64,000 nucleotides of DNA. Source: Stackebrandtia albiflava (GTDB lineage Bacteria; Actinomycetota; Actinomycetes; Mycobacteriales; Micromonosporaceae). The number at the start of each line of letters is the position of its first letter. Position 1 is the stretch's first letter. The stretch spans positions 4,359-68,358 of the forward strand of contig NZ_VLLL01000005.1 in the NCBI RefSeq assembly GCF_007994225.1, given 5' to 3'. This document shows, in pieces, positions 24,562 to 33,185 of the stretch. Made by a program: the position numbers and the translations under genes. A model generated the notes under the pieces. The model made no database searches and was not told the DNA's origin. It worked only from the letters and a program-made list of their open reading frames with translations.

Positions 24562-26628
24562 GTGACCGTGACATCCGAGGACGGCGTGGCCGCCGCCGTC
24601 CGCCGTCTCGTCGCGGACCTGACCGCCGCTCGCCGGTGGGAGGTCCACCCCGACCCCACCGGGCGACTGGTCGCGCTTGTCGCCGGTCCCCGCTACCCGC
24701 GTCGCCCCCACCGGGCAGCGGAACTGTTGCGGCACGGCGGTTTCGGAGCCTTCGACCGGACCCGGCGACGGGTCGCGGGTGGCCCCGAACCGGTCCTGCG
24801 CCTGACCGTCCACGACCCCGCCGCCGCGCGTGACACCTGCGGGGGCGTCCGCACCCTGACCGCCCCCGACTGGAGCCCGGACGGCCGGCGTCTCGCCGGG
24901 GTCGGTCCGTGGCTTCGCCCCTGGCTGGCCGATCCGGACACCGGCGGGTGCGACACCCTCGCCGTGCCGGTGACGCGATCGCTGCTCGGCCTGCGAGACC
25001 GCGACTTCCGGTCGACGTGGTGCGACGACTCCGGGGGGCTGGTGACGCTGCGCGACGCCTCGCGCCGCCACCTCACCGATCGGCGTTTCGACACCGTCGA
25101 CGACGGTGCCTGGCCGTCCCCGGTCGTCGCCGACTGGTACGACGCGGCCCGCGCCGACCTGGTGCGGGCGGTCCCGGGCGGCGACCCCGAGGTGTTGGCC
25201 GAGGGCGTGGTCGTGGTGACGATGACGCCCTCACCCGACCGCCGCCACGTGCTGCTGGCCGAATGCGCCGATCCCGGCGAGTTGACGGAGCTGCTGCACG
25301 GCGACACCGCGCGCCACCGGGTGTACCGGCTGGACGGCGACGCCGTGCCCTGGGACCTCGGGAACCTCCGGCGCGGCAGCCTCCGGTGGGCCGCACCCTC
25401 GTTGCTGGCCTTCTGCGACGTCGACGGCGACCGGGCGGAGTTCTGGGCCGCCGAACCGCACGCCGACCCCTACCGGATCGGCGTCCACCGGGGACCTGTG
25501 ACCGACTGGCTCCCGGCCGCCCCCGACCTGGTGTACGTGCTCGGCCCCGACCGCCTCACCGCCGTGGGGAAACGTCCCGCCACCACGATCACGCCACCGG
25601 AGTCACCGGTCGGGCTGCGCCGCCACGGGGACGGTGTCCTGGTGGACCTGGTCGGTCCCGCCGACGCGCCCGGCGCGATGTCGGTGCGGCTGGACGGCGA
25701 CCGGTTGGCCGTGGCGGGACGGTGGCCCGCCGGGGTCACGCCGTTCCCCCACGGGTGGGAACTCGACCTGCGGGAACGGGACGCCCGGCTGTCCCGCGAC
25801 GGCGTCCGGGTCCGCGCGCGCACCGTCGGGCCGCGTCCCCGGGTCGCCACGGTGGAGTCCGGCGAGGTGGCAGGGGTCCGGTACCGCCTGTTCCGTGACC
25901 CGTCCGCCGACGTGGCCGACCGGCCGGTGGTGGTGTGCCTGACCCCGGTCGCGGGCGGTCCGGCGACCTCGGAGCACCGGCCGACCGGGGCACCCGAGCG
26001 GCGGGAACCGGCGCCCGCGACACCACAGTGGTCATACCTGCCGTCGTGCGCGGTCCTTACGGTGACCTGTCCGCTGCGTTGGGACGAACGCACCGGATTC
26101 GAGGAGCTGCGGGCGCGGCTGCGCGACGGTCTCACCGGTGTGCTCGACGCGGTGTCCGACCGGATCGACCCGGCCGCCACGGCGTTGTACGGGCACTCGT
26201 TCGGTGCGGCCTGCGCGGCGGTGCTGCTGGCCGACACCGGTGACCTGTTCCGGTGCGCGGTGCTGCGCAACGGCGCGTACAACCGGACCCTGACCCCGGC
26301 CGGTTTCCAGACCGAGCGCCGCAGTCTCTGGCGGGCGCCGGACGTGTACGACGGTTTCACCGTCGTGCGCGCCGCCGACCGGATCACCGCGCCGGTGCTG
26401 CTGGTGCAGGGCACCGCCGACCTGAACGGGGCCACCACCGTGGCCCAGGCGCGAGGCTTCTACGACGCGTTGCGGACCGCCGGCGCCCGGGCGCGGCTCC
26501 TTCTGGTCCGCGACGAGGGCCACGTGTTCGCCACCGCCGACGGGATCGGCGCGGCCGTGGCGGAGGAACTGTCCTGGATCCACCGGTGGACCGGTTACCC
26601 GGCCACCGCAGTGAGGGAGCGGTCATGA
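24562..26628 (+). CDS. Prolyl-oligopeptidase-family (S9) serine peptidase
   Basis: 688 residues. The N-terminal two thirds look like the beta-propeller of S9 peptidases (repeated WSPDGRRLA-like strands); the C-terminal 190 residues are an alpha/beta hydrolase with GHSFG (Ser546), Asp620 in GTADLNGAT and His654 in DEGHVF. Divergent from the defensin precursor and coupled (4-bp overlap) to the B2-like gene. It may remove the leader or degrade peptide; substrate inferred from context. GGAGG lies 9 nt before GTG 24562. Confidence 0.85.
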   Translation: MTVTSEDGVAAAVRRLVADLTAARRWEVHPDPTGRLVALVAGPRYPRRPHRAAELLRHGGFGAFDRTRRRVAGGPEPVLRLTVHDPAAARDTCGGVRTLTAPDWSPDGRRLAGVGPWLRPWLADPDTGGCDTLAVPVTRSLLGLRDRDFRSTWCDDSGGLVTLRDASRRHLTDRRFDTVDDGAWPSPVVADWYDAARADLVRAVPGGDPEVLAEGVVVVTMTPSPDRRHVLLAECADPGELTELLHGDTARHRVYRLDGDAVPWDLGNLRRGSLRWAAPSLLAFCDVDGDRAEFWAAEPHADPYRIGVHRGPVTDWLPAAPDLVYVLGPDRLTAVGKRPATTITPPESPVGLRRHGDGVLVDLVGPADAPGAMSVRLDGDRLAVAGRWPAGVTPFPHGWELDLRERDARLSRDGVRVRARTVGPRPRVATVESGEVAGVRYRLFRDPSADVADRPVVVCLTPVAGGPATSEHRPTGAPERREPAPATPQWSYLPSCAVLTVTCPLRWDERTGFEELRARLRDGLTGVLDAVSDRIDPAATALYGHSFGAACAAVLLADTGDLFRCAVLRNGAYNRTLTPAGFQTERRSLWRAPDVYDGFTVVRAADRITAPVLLVQGTADLNGATTVAQARGFYDALRTAGARARLLLVRDEGHVFATADGIGAAVAEELSWIHRWTGYPATAVRERS

Positions 26629-27104
26629 GGATGAGACACGCCGCCACGGCGGCCCGAGAGGTCACCACCGCCATCGCCGGAGGTGCCGGTGCCGCCGGGA
26701 CGCTCGGCGGCATCACGCCGCGGTACGGCGGCGGACGCCGGCCGGACCGTGACCTGGTCCGGTTGCGGCGGAGGTGGCGCCGCATGTCGGCGGACGGGAC
26801 GGCCCGCGACGAGAACGTCTTCCTGACGGCCGGACTGCGGGTGTTGGGTCACGACGCCCGGTTGGTGCTGGGCAGGGAGACGTCCCCCGCCGAGGGCGAC
26901 GGCCGCTACATCACGTGGGTGACGGTCGACGGCGAGACCCTGTCGACGGGGTTGCCGGTGTCGGTGCGTTACACGCCGCTCGTGGAGATTCCGGAGTCCG
27001 CCGGAGGCCCGCCGGACGGGGTTGCCGGTGTGGACCGGCGGGCGGCCGTCTCACCGGGTGTCGCGGGGGCGGGACGTGATCGCCCGGTCGGGCCGCCACG
27101 GTAG
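26625..27104 (+). CDS. Degenerate lasso-B2-like (transglutaminase-fold) protein
   Basis: 159 residues. Residues 55-120 align by eye with the lasso-peptide B2 peptidase core: ENVFLTAGLRVLGHDARLVLG stands where B2 has C-L-x-x-A-L-x-x-x-L-x-x-x-G-x-x-A-x-L-V-I-G, and YITWVTVDGETL stands for HAWVEVDG. The catalytic Cys and His are thus missing (Glu/Asn and Ile-Thr instead). The N terminus is basic and Gly-rich. It overlaps the peptidase gene by 4 bp and its last 54 nt overlap the convergent DUF1622 gene. Likely non-enzymatic partner; confidence in homology is moderate. Confidence 0.5.
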   Translation: MRMRHAATAAREVTTAIAGGAGAAGTLGGITPRYGGGRRPDRDLVRLRRRWRRMSADGTARDENVFLTAGLRVLGHDARLVLGRETSPAEGDGRYITWVTVDGETLSTGLPVSVRYTPLVEIPESAGGPPDGVAGVDRRAAVSPGVAGAGRDRPVGPPR

Positions 27105-27416
27105 GCGGCCCTCCAGCTCCACTTCGAGGGAGAAACTGAGGAACGTGCGCACCGCGACGATCAAGGCCAGCACTCCGACGCCTTGAAACGTCGGGGTGAT
27201 CGCGACGGTGCGGATGATGTCCCCGGCGACCAGGAACTCCAGGCCCAGTAGGATCGCCCGCCCGATGCCCTGCCGGTATCGCCGGTACCGGTCGGTCATG
27301 CCGTCGCCGCCGCGCCACGCGAACCGCACGGTGGCGACGATCATCCCCACCACGATCACCGCGACGCCCGCGAGGTCGATGGCGGCTCCGACGGCGGTCA
27401 CCGTCTCCTCGTACAT
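27051..27416 (-). CDS. DUF1622 family membrane protein
   Basis: 121 residues. The DUF1622 signature is clear: YRQGIGRAILLGLEFLVAGDII followed by VGVLALIVAVRTFLSFSLEVELEGRLPW. Three membrane segments are predicted. Function unknown. ATG 27416 has GGGAG 6 nt upstream. The tail overlaps the convergent defensin-cluster gene by 54 bp. Confidence 0.85.
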   Translation of the reverse strand: MYEETVTAVGAAIDLAGVAVIVVGMIVATVRFAWRGGDGMTDRYRRYRQGIGRAILLGLEFLVAGDIIRTVAITPTFQGVGVLALIVAVRTFLSFSLEVELEGRLPWRPDRAITSRPRDTR

Positions 27417-27597
27417 GTCCGGCTCCCGTCCGTGGTGTGGCGGTGTCCGGTGTACCGGGTCGTGGCCGTCGCCGCCAGGTGCCACGCCGAGCGGGGCGGT
27501 TTCGGGGGCCGGGCTCTTCACGCGGCGCACGGTCCGGTCGCGGGGTCGCGTCGGCTGAACCGTGGGCCGGTCGGGCCTGCGGGGATATGGTCCGATG

Positions 27598-28377
27598 ATG
27601 CGGAACGCGGAGACGATGCTGCGCCGGAGGTACGACCGACACGACTGGGAGTCCATCGGGGACGGGTACTCGGGAGCGACGGTGTACCGGCTCACCGGTC
27701 CCTCGGCGTTGTTCGTCAAGTTGGCGCCGTGGCCGGTCGGCCCCGACACCGGCGGCGACCCGACCGCCGAGGCGGATCGGCTGCGGTGGTTGGCCGCCAA
27801 CGGTGTCCCGGCTCCGGAACCGTGGGACGCCGGGGTCATCGGCGACACCGCCTTCCTGGTGTCGGCCGGCCTGCCGGGCCGTAGCGCGGCCGAGCCGTGG
27901 CCCGAGCCGGTGCGGGCGGCGGTGGTGGACGCGGTCGCGGACTTCGCCGTGTGGCTGCACTCGCTGCCGGTGGACGGCTGTCCCTTCACCCGCGACGTAC
28001 CGGTGATCCTGGCACAGTCCTCGGAGGCGGTGGCGCGCGACGACTCCGGCGACCGGCGTGCCGTCCTCGACCGGACCGCCACGCTGGCCGCCGGCCTCAC
28101 CGAGGGCGCGGAGGCGCTGTGCCACGGTGACTTCTGTCTTCCGAACGTGCTGCTGGACCCGGACTCCCTCGCCGTCACCGGTGTCGTCGACGTGGGCAGG
28201 TTCGGTCGCTCGGATCCGTACGCGGACCTGGCCCTGGTGACGCGGAGTCTCGCGGACCACCGTCTGAATCCGCAGTACGGTCCGGAGTACGCGCGGCGGT
28301 TCCTGCGCCGGTACGGGGCGGATCCGGTGGACTCCGACCGCATCGACCTGTTCCGGTCGCTCGACGCGTTGCTGTGA
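27598..28377 (+). CDS. APH(3')-type aminoglycoside phosphotransferase family protein
   Basis: 259 residues, the normal length for APH(3'). Visible are the nucleotide-pocket start GYSGATVYRL, Lys in ALFVKLAP, catalytic CHGDFCLPNVLLDP (Asp178, Asn183), and VTGVVDVGRFGRSDPYADLAL with the metal-binding Asp198. These are the APH(3') signatures, so transfer of phosphate from ATP to an aminoglycoside is likely, though clinical-level resistance is unproven. TATGGT ends 6 nt before ATG 27598 (leaderless type); ATG 27595 is adjacent in frame. Confidence 0.85.
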   Translation: MRNAETMLRRRYDRHDWESIGDGYSGATVYRLTGPSALFVKLAPWPVGPDTGGDPTAEADRLRWLAANGVPAPEPWDAGVIGDTAFLVSAGLPGRSAAEPWPEPVRAAVVDAVADFAVWLHSLPVDGCPFTRDVPVILAQSSEAVARDDSGDRRAVLDRTATLAAGLTEGAEALCHGDFCLPNVLLDPDSLAVTGVVDVGRFGRSDPYADLALVTRSLADHRLNPQYGPEYARRFLRRYGADPVDSDRIDLFRSLDALL

Positions 28378-28467
28378 ACCGCTTCGACGACGCCGCCGGT
28401 TCCGCTCGGACGCCTTACGGCCGCTTACCGATTGGACCGGACGGCCCGGTCGCGAGAGGATTCCCCC

Positions 28468-29313
28468 ATGACACGCTTCGAATCGTTCGACGGCACCGAG
28501 TTGGCGTACCGCCGGATCGGGGAGGGCGCACCGTTGCTGGTGATCCCCGGCGGCCCCGGCCGGGCGGGTGAGTACCTGGGCGACCTCGGCGGGCTCTCCC
28601 GGGACAGGACACTGTACATACTGGACAACCGCGGCACGGGTGGTTCGGCGGTTCCCGCCGACGGCGACCACCGGGCCGCCACGCTGGCCGCCGACGTCGA
28701 GGCGTTCCGGGCGCACCTGGGGCTCGACCGGATCGATCTGCTCGGGCACTCGGCGGGCGGGGGCGTGGTCCAGTTGTACGCGGCGGCGCACCCGGACCGG
28801 TTGCGTCGTGTCGTCCTGGCGGGTTCCTCCTTCATGGTCAGTGGTGTGCCGGGTGGTGTCGCGCGGGACCGGGTGATGGCCGAACGGGCCGCCGAGCCGT
28901 GGTACTCCGAAGCGACGGCGGCACTCGCCGAGGTGCAGCGGGCGGAGCCGTTCCAGGAGACCGAGGCGCAACGCATGGCGATGGCGCCGCTGTTGTACGG
29001 CAGGTGGGACGCGGTGGCGCGGGAACACGCCGCCTCCGACTCGCGCCAACGGTCGGCGGAGGCCACTGAGGGCATGTACGCCGGCCTGGCGGAGCCGCGG
29101 GGCGTGGTGAAGCGGCTCGGTGAACTGTCGGCACCGGTGCTGCTGCTGGCCGGAGAGCACGACATCGTGCTCACCCGGTTCGCCGCCGCCGACGCGGTCG
29201 GCCTGTTCCCCGCCGGTGAACTGGCGGTCATGCCGGGCGGCGGGCACTTCATGTGGCTCGACGACCCGGAATGGTTCCGGTCCACGGTGGTGGAGTTCCT
29301 GAGCCGGGACTGA
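28468..29313 (+). CDS. Alpha/beta hydrolase (proline-iminopeptidase-like)
   Basis: 281 residues. Oxyanion-hole motif IPGGPGRAGEYL, nucleophile elbow LLGHSAGGGVV (Ser), an Asp near GEHDIVL and His in PGGGHFMW complete an alpha/beta hydrolase triad. The HGGPG-like first motif and the NRGTGGSA segment point to the proline iminopeptidase (S33) group. Substrate unknown. AGAGGA lies upstream of ATG 28468. Confidence 0.85.
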   Translation: MTRFESFDGTELAYRRIGEGAPLLVIPGGPGRAGEYLGDLGGLSRDRTLYILDNRGTGGSAVPADGDHRAATLAADVEAFRAHLGLDRIDLLGHSAGGGVVQLYAAAHPDRLRRVVLAGSSFMVSGVPGGVARDRVMAERAAEPWYSEATAALAEVQRAEPFQETEAQRMAMAPLLYGRWDAVAREHAASDSRQRSAEATEGMYAGLAEPRGVVKRLGELSAPVLLLAGEHDIVLTRFAAADAVGLFPAGELAVMPGGGHFMWLDDPEWFRSTVVEFLSRD

Positions 29314-29378
29314 CAGGGCCGGCCGGCGGGTTCACCCACGTGCCCGAGGACCGGCCGCCGATGCGCGAGACTTGACGG

Positions 29379-29804
29379 GTGACCACCGACTTCACTCCGC
29401 CTGTGACGAGCCCGTCCATCATCGTGTTGACCCTGGCGCGCCAGGTGGAGACCGAGCTCAACTCGGCGCTGGCCCCGCTGGACCTGACGGTCCGCAAACT
29501 GGGCCTGTTGGGGCACGTGGCCGGTGTGCCCGGTGCGTCGTTCAGCGATCTGGCCAGGATGTCGGGCATCACGGTGCAGACGGTGCACACCTCGGTGAAG
29601 GCCCTGGCGCGTGCGGGCCTGGTCCGGGACCGGACCGCCAGGGCCGGTGCCGCCTCGACGATCGAGGTGACCGAGGCCGGTGCGGCGGTGCTGGCCGACG
29701 CGCGACGGGTGGTCGCGGAGGTGGACGCGCGACTGTTCGGGGCGGACGCCGACCCGGTGCGGCGGCGGGTCGGACGGGGCATCGTCGAGGCGTTCACCGG
29801 CTAG
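29379..29804 (+). CDS. MarR-family transcriptional regulator
   Basis: 141 residues. Winged helix LTVRKLGLLGHVAGVPGASFSDLARMSGITVQTVHTSVKALARAGLV, then wing with IEVTEAG. No palindrome stands out upstream. It follows the hydrolase gene by 65 bp on the same strand and its last 4 nt overlap the convergent nucleotidyltransferase gene. Ligand unknown. Confidence 0.85.
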   Translation: MTTDFTPPVTSPSIIVLTLARQVETELNSALAPLDLTVRKLGLLGHVAGVPGASFSDLARMSGITVQTVHTSVKALARAGLVRDRTARAGAASTIEVTEAGAAVLADARRVVAEVDARLFGADADPVRRRVGRGIVEAFTG

Positions 29805-30475
29805 GGGGCGCGGTTCGGCGGTGACGCGGGTCGGGCCGGTCGTCCGTTCCGCAGCGTCGGCAGCCACTCGTGGCCGGGCCGGTGCCGTTCCAGTGCGGTG
29901 GCGAGCCACTTCCGCGCCCGGTCCGACAGGTGGGGGAGGGCGGTGGTGAAGTCCCGTCGGTCCTTGTCGCGCATGAGCCTCGACTTGTGCAGCAGTACCG
30001 CCTCCAGTGCCAGGTAGGGGATTCCGCCGTGGTGTGTGACCGCCTCCGGCATCGGGATGCGGATGCCGTGGTCGTTCTTGAACAGCCAGTGCTCGTCGGC
30101 GACGGCGGAGACGAGCAGGTCGAGGCGCCACGGTGAGGAGGCGTCGCGTCTGGCCCACAGGCCGTGCCGGTCGGGGCGCAGCTCGTGGTGCGGGTGCAGT
30201 GGTTTCAGGGCGCCGTCGTGTGCCTCCCACAGGTGCCAGCCGGCGAGCCTGCGGCGGAGTGCCGGTATGTCGTCTCGGGCGACCGCGACGTCGATGTCGC
30301 CGTGTGCCCGGCGGGTCCCGGTGTGCGCGTCGACGGCGTGGCCGCCGGCGATCCACCACCGGACATCCGAACCGGCCAGCAGGTCACGGACGGCGGCCGG
30401 TGTCATGGGGTCCCACGGGCCGTACCACGAGGTCAAGTCCACATGGGATCGGGCTGGGGGCGTCGCATCGGTCAT
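29801..30475 (-). CDS. Nucleotidyltransferase, aminoglycoside/lincosamide-type
   Basis: 224 residues. The catalytic block WWIAGGHAVDAHTGTRRAHGDIDVAV carries the GG and D-x-D of minimal nucleotidyltransferases, in the form used by ANT(2'')/Lnu-like resistance enzymes. RLDLLVSAV supplies the third carboxylate, and the C terminus has a Lys/His-rich RDKDRRDFTTALPHL typical of this group. It could adenylylate an aminoglycoside or lincosamide, or a cellular substrate. It lies close to the APH(3')-like gene. Confidence 0.75.
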   Translation of the reverse strand: MTDATPPARSHVDLTSWYGPWDPMTPAAVRDLLAGSDVRWWIAGGHAVDAHTGTRRAHGDIDVAVARDDIPALRRRLAGWHLWEAHDGALKPLHPHHELRPDRHGLWARRDASSPWRLDLLVSAVADEHWLFKNDHGIRIPMPEAVTHHGGIPYLALEAVLLHKSRLMRDKDRRDFTTALPHLSDRARKWLATALERHRPGHEWLPTLRNGRPARPASPPNRAP

Positions 30476-30543
30476 CGGGGCATCGTCTCAGGCGTGGTCC
30501 GGCGGCTGCGTGTCGCCGGGTTCGGGCCGGCGGGCACCGAGAC

Positions 30544-30590
30544 CTTCAGTGTTGCTGAAGCTATGCGTTATGCTTCAGGCAGCCTGAAGC
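30544..30590 (+). promoter_or_regulatory. Four alternating CTGAAGC half-sites
   Basis: CTTCAG (30544-30549), CTGAAGC (30555-30561), GCTTCAG (30572-30578) and CTGAAGC (30584-30590) alternate in orientation. The last two form the perfect repeat GCTTCAGGC-A-GCCTGAAGC (30572-30590). The block sits directly upstream of the TTGGAG ribosome-binding site of the gene at 30603 and contains a possible -10 TTATGC. It should bind a repressor that is not encoded next door. Confidence 0.6.
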
Positions 30591-30602
30591 TTGGAGTCTT
30601 CC

Positions 30603-31052
30603 GTGAACTCACTACTGCTGTCCGTCCACGTGCTGGCCGGCATCGTCTTCGTCGGCGGCTCGGCCGTGGCCACGAGCCTCTTCCCGCGATACGCCCCCGT
30701 GTCGGGCGAGGACGGTTCCGAGGAACGCGACACCGCCGTGGCCGCGCTGCTCCACCGCATCACCGGCGGTTACGCACTGTGCGGCGTCGTCGTTCCGGTG
30801 GTCGGCATGGTCCTGGCGACCGTGCAGGGCCGTATGGGGGAGATCTGGGTCGTCGTCGCCATGGTGCTGACCGGTGTGGCGGCCGTCCTGCTCGCCGCCC
30901 AGATCCACCCGCGGCAGCGCACCGCGCTCTGGGAACCCGGCACCGTCCGCGACCTGCGCACCCTGGCCATGCTCGCCGGGTTCTACAACCTGATCTGGGC
31001 CGCCGTCGTCGTGCTGATGATCGTCCGGCCCGGATACGAGGTGGCCGCATGA
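30603..31052 (+). CDS. Small integral membrane protein (DUF2269-like)
   Basis: 149 residues with four predicted membrane helices, starting SLLLSVHVLAGIVFVGGSAVA, where the conserved His in the first helix recalls DUF2269/CopD-like proteins. Function unknown. GTG 30603 has TTGGAG 6 nt upstream; TTG 30591 is a less likely start. Overlaps the next gene by 4 bp. Expression is probably governed by the four half-sites immediately upstream. Confidence 0.75.
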   Translation: MNSLLLSVHVLAGIVFVGGSAVATSLFPRYAPVSGEDGSEERDTAVAALLHRITGGYALCGVVVPVVGMVLATVQGRMGEIWVVVAMVLTGVAAVLLAAQIHPRQRTALWEPGTVRDLRTLAMLAGFYNLIWAAVVVLMIVRPGYEVAA

Positions 31053-31312
31053 CCATGCGGATCCTGCGGATCGCCGCCCTCGTCGAGGCGGTCTCCCTGG
31101 TGGTGCTGTTGGTGAACCTGGCGACGGTCCACGCCCCCGGGATCAGCGGCTGGACCGGACCACTCCACGGAGCGTCCTATGTCACGGTGATCGTCACCGG
31201 TTCCCTGGCCCGCTCCGCGGTCGGGGTGCCGTGGCGCGTGCTGATACCGGGCGTCGGCGGACTGCTCATGGTCCGCCGGATCGACGCGGACCGGCGCGAC
31301 GGCGACCGGTGA
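31049..31312 (+). CDS. Small membrane protein (DUF3817-like)
   Basis: 87 residues, three predicted membrane helices: LRIAALVEAVSLVVLLVNL (with a Glu in the first helix), HGASYVTVIVTGSLA and a short C-terminal one. The GPLHG motif is like DUF3817. Coupled by a 4-bp overlap to the preceding membrane-protein gene, so the two probably form one complex. Function unknown. Confidence 0.7.
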   Translation: MTMRILRIAALVEAVSLVVLLVNLATVHAPGISGWTGPLHGASYVTVIVTGSLARSAVGVPWRVLIPGVGGLLMVRRIDADRRDGDR

Positions 31313-31343
31313 CCGGTCGCGCCGACGCGCCGGGCGGCGTCCG

Positions 31344-32432
31344 TCAGTCGTGGAAATGAAGTCGCCGACCGTCTACGTCGGGCGCGGCGAATTCCAGCAG
31401 GGCCGCCGCCTCGGCGTGGACCGCGTCGCGGTCGGTGCGGCTCAACGGTTCCAGCGGGGTGATCTCCAGGACGGCCTCGTCCCGGCGCAGCCGAATCGTC
31501 CACGAAGCGCGTACCCGGCCGTCGACCAGGACGGTCGCGGCGATCATCGCGCCGACGCAGACCTTCGCCCGCACCGCGTCCGACATGACGCGACGGCGGT
31601 CGGCGTAGGCGACCATGAGGTTGTCGAAGTCCGGAAGCAGCCTCACCGGCGCGGGGGTGTCGGCGTCGGCGAGCGGGGCGTCGGGAAGGTCGAACAGCTC
31701 GGCGCCGGATGCGCCGCGATACCTGCGCAGGCCCATGCCGTCGACCACTTCGGACAGCCCGCGCACGCCTGAGAACGACTGCATGTCGGCGACCGTCGCC
31801 GGACCGAACGCGGCGAGGTACCGGCGGACCAGCCGGGCCGGATCGGGCCGGTCGTGCATCGGGGTGCCGAGGTACTCCTCGGCGAGCGCGAACGGTGTCG
31901 CCCCGCCCCGGCGCCAGCATCCGTTCGGTGGCGGATGCACCACGGCGAGCACCGCCTGAGCCGACCAGCCGAGCGCCTCCGGCGGCACACCGGGGAAGTG
32001 CGGCGCCAGTTCGTCTCGCAGCCGGGAACGGGTCATGGTCCTGCCGGACAGCAGTTGTGCGCCCCGCCGGGCCAGTTCGTCGAGGTCGAGCCCGACCGTG
32101 CGGGTGCCGAAGGCGGATTGCCGTCCGCGCAGCAGTACGGGTGCCACGAGCGGACGGAGCCACGGGTAGTCGTCGGCGGCGTGGACGTGCTGGGTGCCCC
32201 GGAGCGTCGATCCCCGGACGGCCTCCCGTGCCTCCCGGGCGGCCGTGAGGTCGTCGAGCCGGAACCCCGACAGCCGGGTCCACAGGCCCAGGTACGGGGC
32301 GTTCGATTCCTGTGCCTGCACTCCGAGCAGTCGCCGCAGCGCTTCGGGGACGGTCAGTGGAAGCCGGTGAGTCAGGAGCTGTCGATGCAGGGTGGTGCGG
32401 TTGAGGACACGATCGGTGATCAGCGGCGTCAT
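31344..32432 (-). CDS. Winged-helix DNA-binding domain protein (AlkZ/YcaQ-like, HTH_42)
   Basis: 362 residues. The N-terminal RLLGVQAQESNAPYLGLWTRL, with QAQ motif, and the RGTQHVHAADDYPWLRP segment are signatures of the AlkZ/YcaQ family, in which the glutamines act in DNA-glycosylase catalysis on crosslinked or alkylated bases. Many actinobacterial members are annotated only as winged-helix proteins, and a glycosylase role is inferred. Start ATG 32432 is preferred; ATG 32453 is also possible. No ribosome-binding site is seen. Confidence 0.8.
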   Translation of the reverse strand: MTPLITDRVLNRTTLHRQLLTHRLPLTVPEALRRLLGVQAQESNAPYLGLWTRLSGFRLDDLTAAREAREAVRGSTLRGTQHVHAADDYPWLRPLVAPVLLRGRQSAFGTRTVGLDLDELARRGAQLLSGRTMTRSRLRDELAPHFPGVPPEALGWSAQAVLAVVHPPPNGCWRRGGATPFALAEEYLGTPMHDRPDPARLVRRYLAAFGPATVADMQSFSGVRGLSEVVDGMGLRRYRGASGAELFDLPDAPLADADTPAPVRLLPDFDNLMVAYADRRRVMSDAVRAKVCVGAMIAATVLVDGRVRASWTIRLRRDEAVLEITPLEPLSRTDRDAVHAEAAALLEFAAPDVDGRRLHFHD

Positions 32433-32537
32433 GACCGGCACGATACGATCCATCGCGGACGGATACGGTCCTGATCGCCGTGCGCGCGCCGATTTCCGGT
32501 GAGGGTGATCGGCGCCGCAGTGGTCCGGACGGAGGTG

Positions 32538-33098
32538 ATGCGGGTGTGCGACATCGTGTGGACGCCGCACGTCCACAAGTCACGGTCTGAAGTGGATGCC
32601 TTGTATCGCGAGCTGGAGGAGTCGATCGCACTCGACGGCCCGCACGAGTTCCCCGTCCTGTGCTGCGCCGCCCGACTCCTGGAGACCCGTTACGCGGTGG
32701 CGCGGCTCGTCGGCTTCCCGGCCGGCGACGTGATCCTCGACTACTCCGACGTCGTCGAGCTGCTGTTGAGCCTGCCCGCCGCCCGGGACGACCTGTCGGC
32801 CGGGCGGACCGGTGTACTGGAGCTGTACCCGGGCCCCGGTGCCGACCACGTCGTGTTCTATCCCGAGGGCGACGACGTGCGGTTGTTCTTGGTGCCGTGG
32901 GAGGAGACCGCCGTTCTCGACCGGGACGCACCCGTGCCGGCGGCCCTTCACGCCCACCGGTCGACGGTGTGCGCACGCGGTGAACTCCTCGCGCGGTGGG
33001 ACGGGTTCGGTCCGGCATTCGCCCGTGAGGTCGTCCGGCACGATCCGCGCCTGGCGGGACACGAACCGATTCGGGGCTGGTCGCGGCACCGGCCGTGA
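32538..33098 (+). CDS. Hypothetical protein
   Basis: 186 residues, no family recognised. Acidic and rich in Val/Leu/Asp, no membrane segment. It starts at ATG 32538 or GTG 32544, both just after GGAGG (32531-32535). Conserved-looking segments are DIVWTPHVHKSRSEVDALYRE and DDVRLFLVPWEE. Divergent from the AlkZ-like gene and separated by about 100 bp. Confidence 0.6.
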   Translation: MRVCDIVWTPHVHKSRSEVDALYRELEESIALDGPHEFPVLCCAARLLETRYAVARLVGFPAGDVILDYSDVVELLLSLPAARDDLSAGRTGVLELYPGPGADHVVFYPEGDDVRLFLVPWEETAVLDRDAPVPAALHAHRSTVCARGELLARWDGFGPAFAREVVRHDPRLAGHEPIRGWSRHRP

Positions 33099-33185
33099 CC
33101 CGGGTCCGCGCGGTGGGGCCCCGGTGGTGGCGCACGCCGATAACATCGCCGGTTGTCGAGTCGTCGATGTGAGGATCGGATCGTC

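Noticed and set aside
26911..29247. 778-codon open frame on the minus strand
   Set aside because: It is the antisense shadow of the B2-like, APH and hydrolase genes; high GC keeps such frames open. No motif, unnatural Arg/His/Gly-rich composition.
29801..29804. Four-base overlap of convergent MarR and nucleotidyltransferase genes
   Set aside because: Ordinary convergent stop overlap; both proteins are complete.
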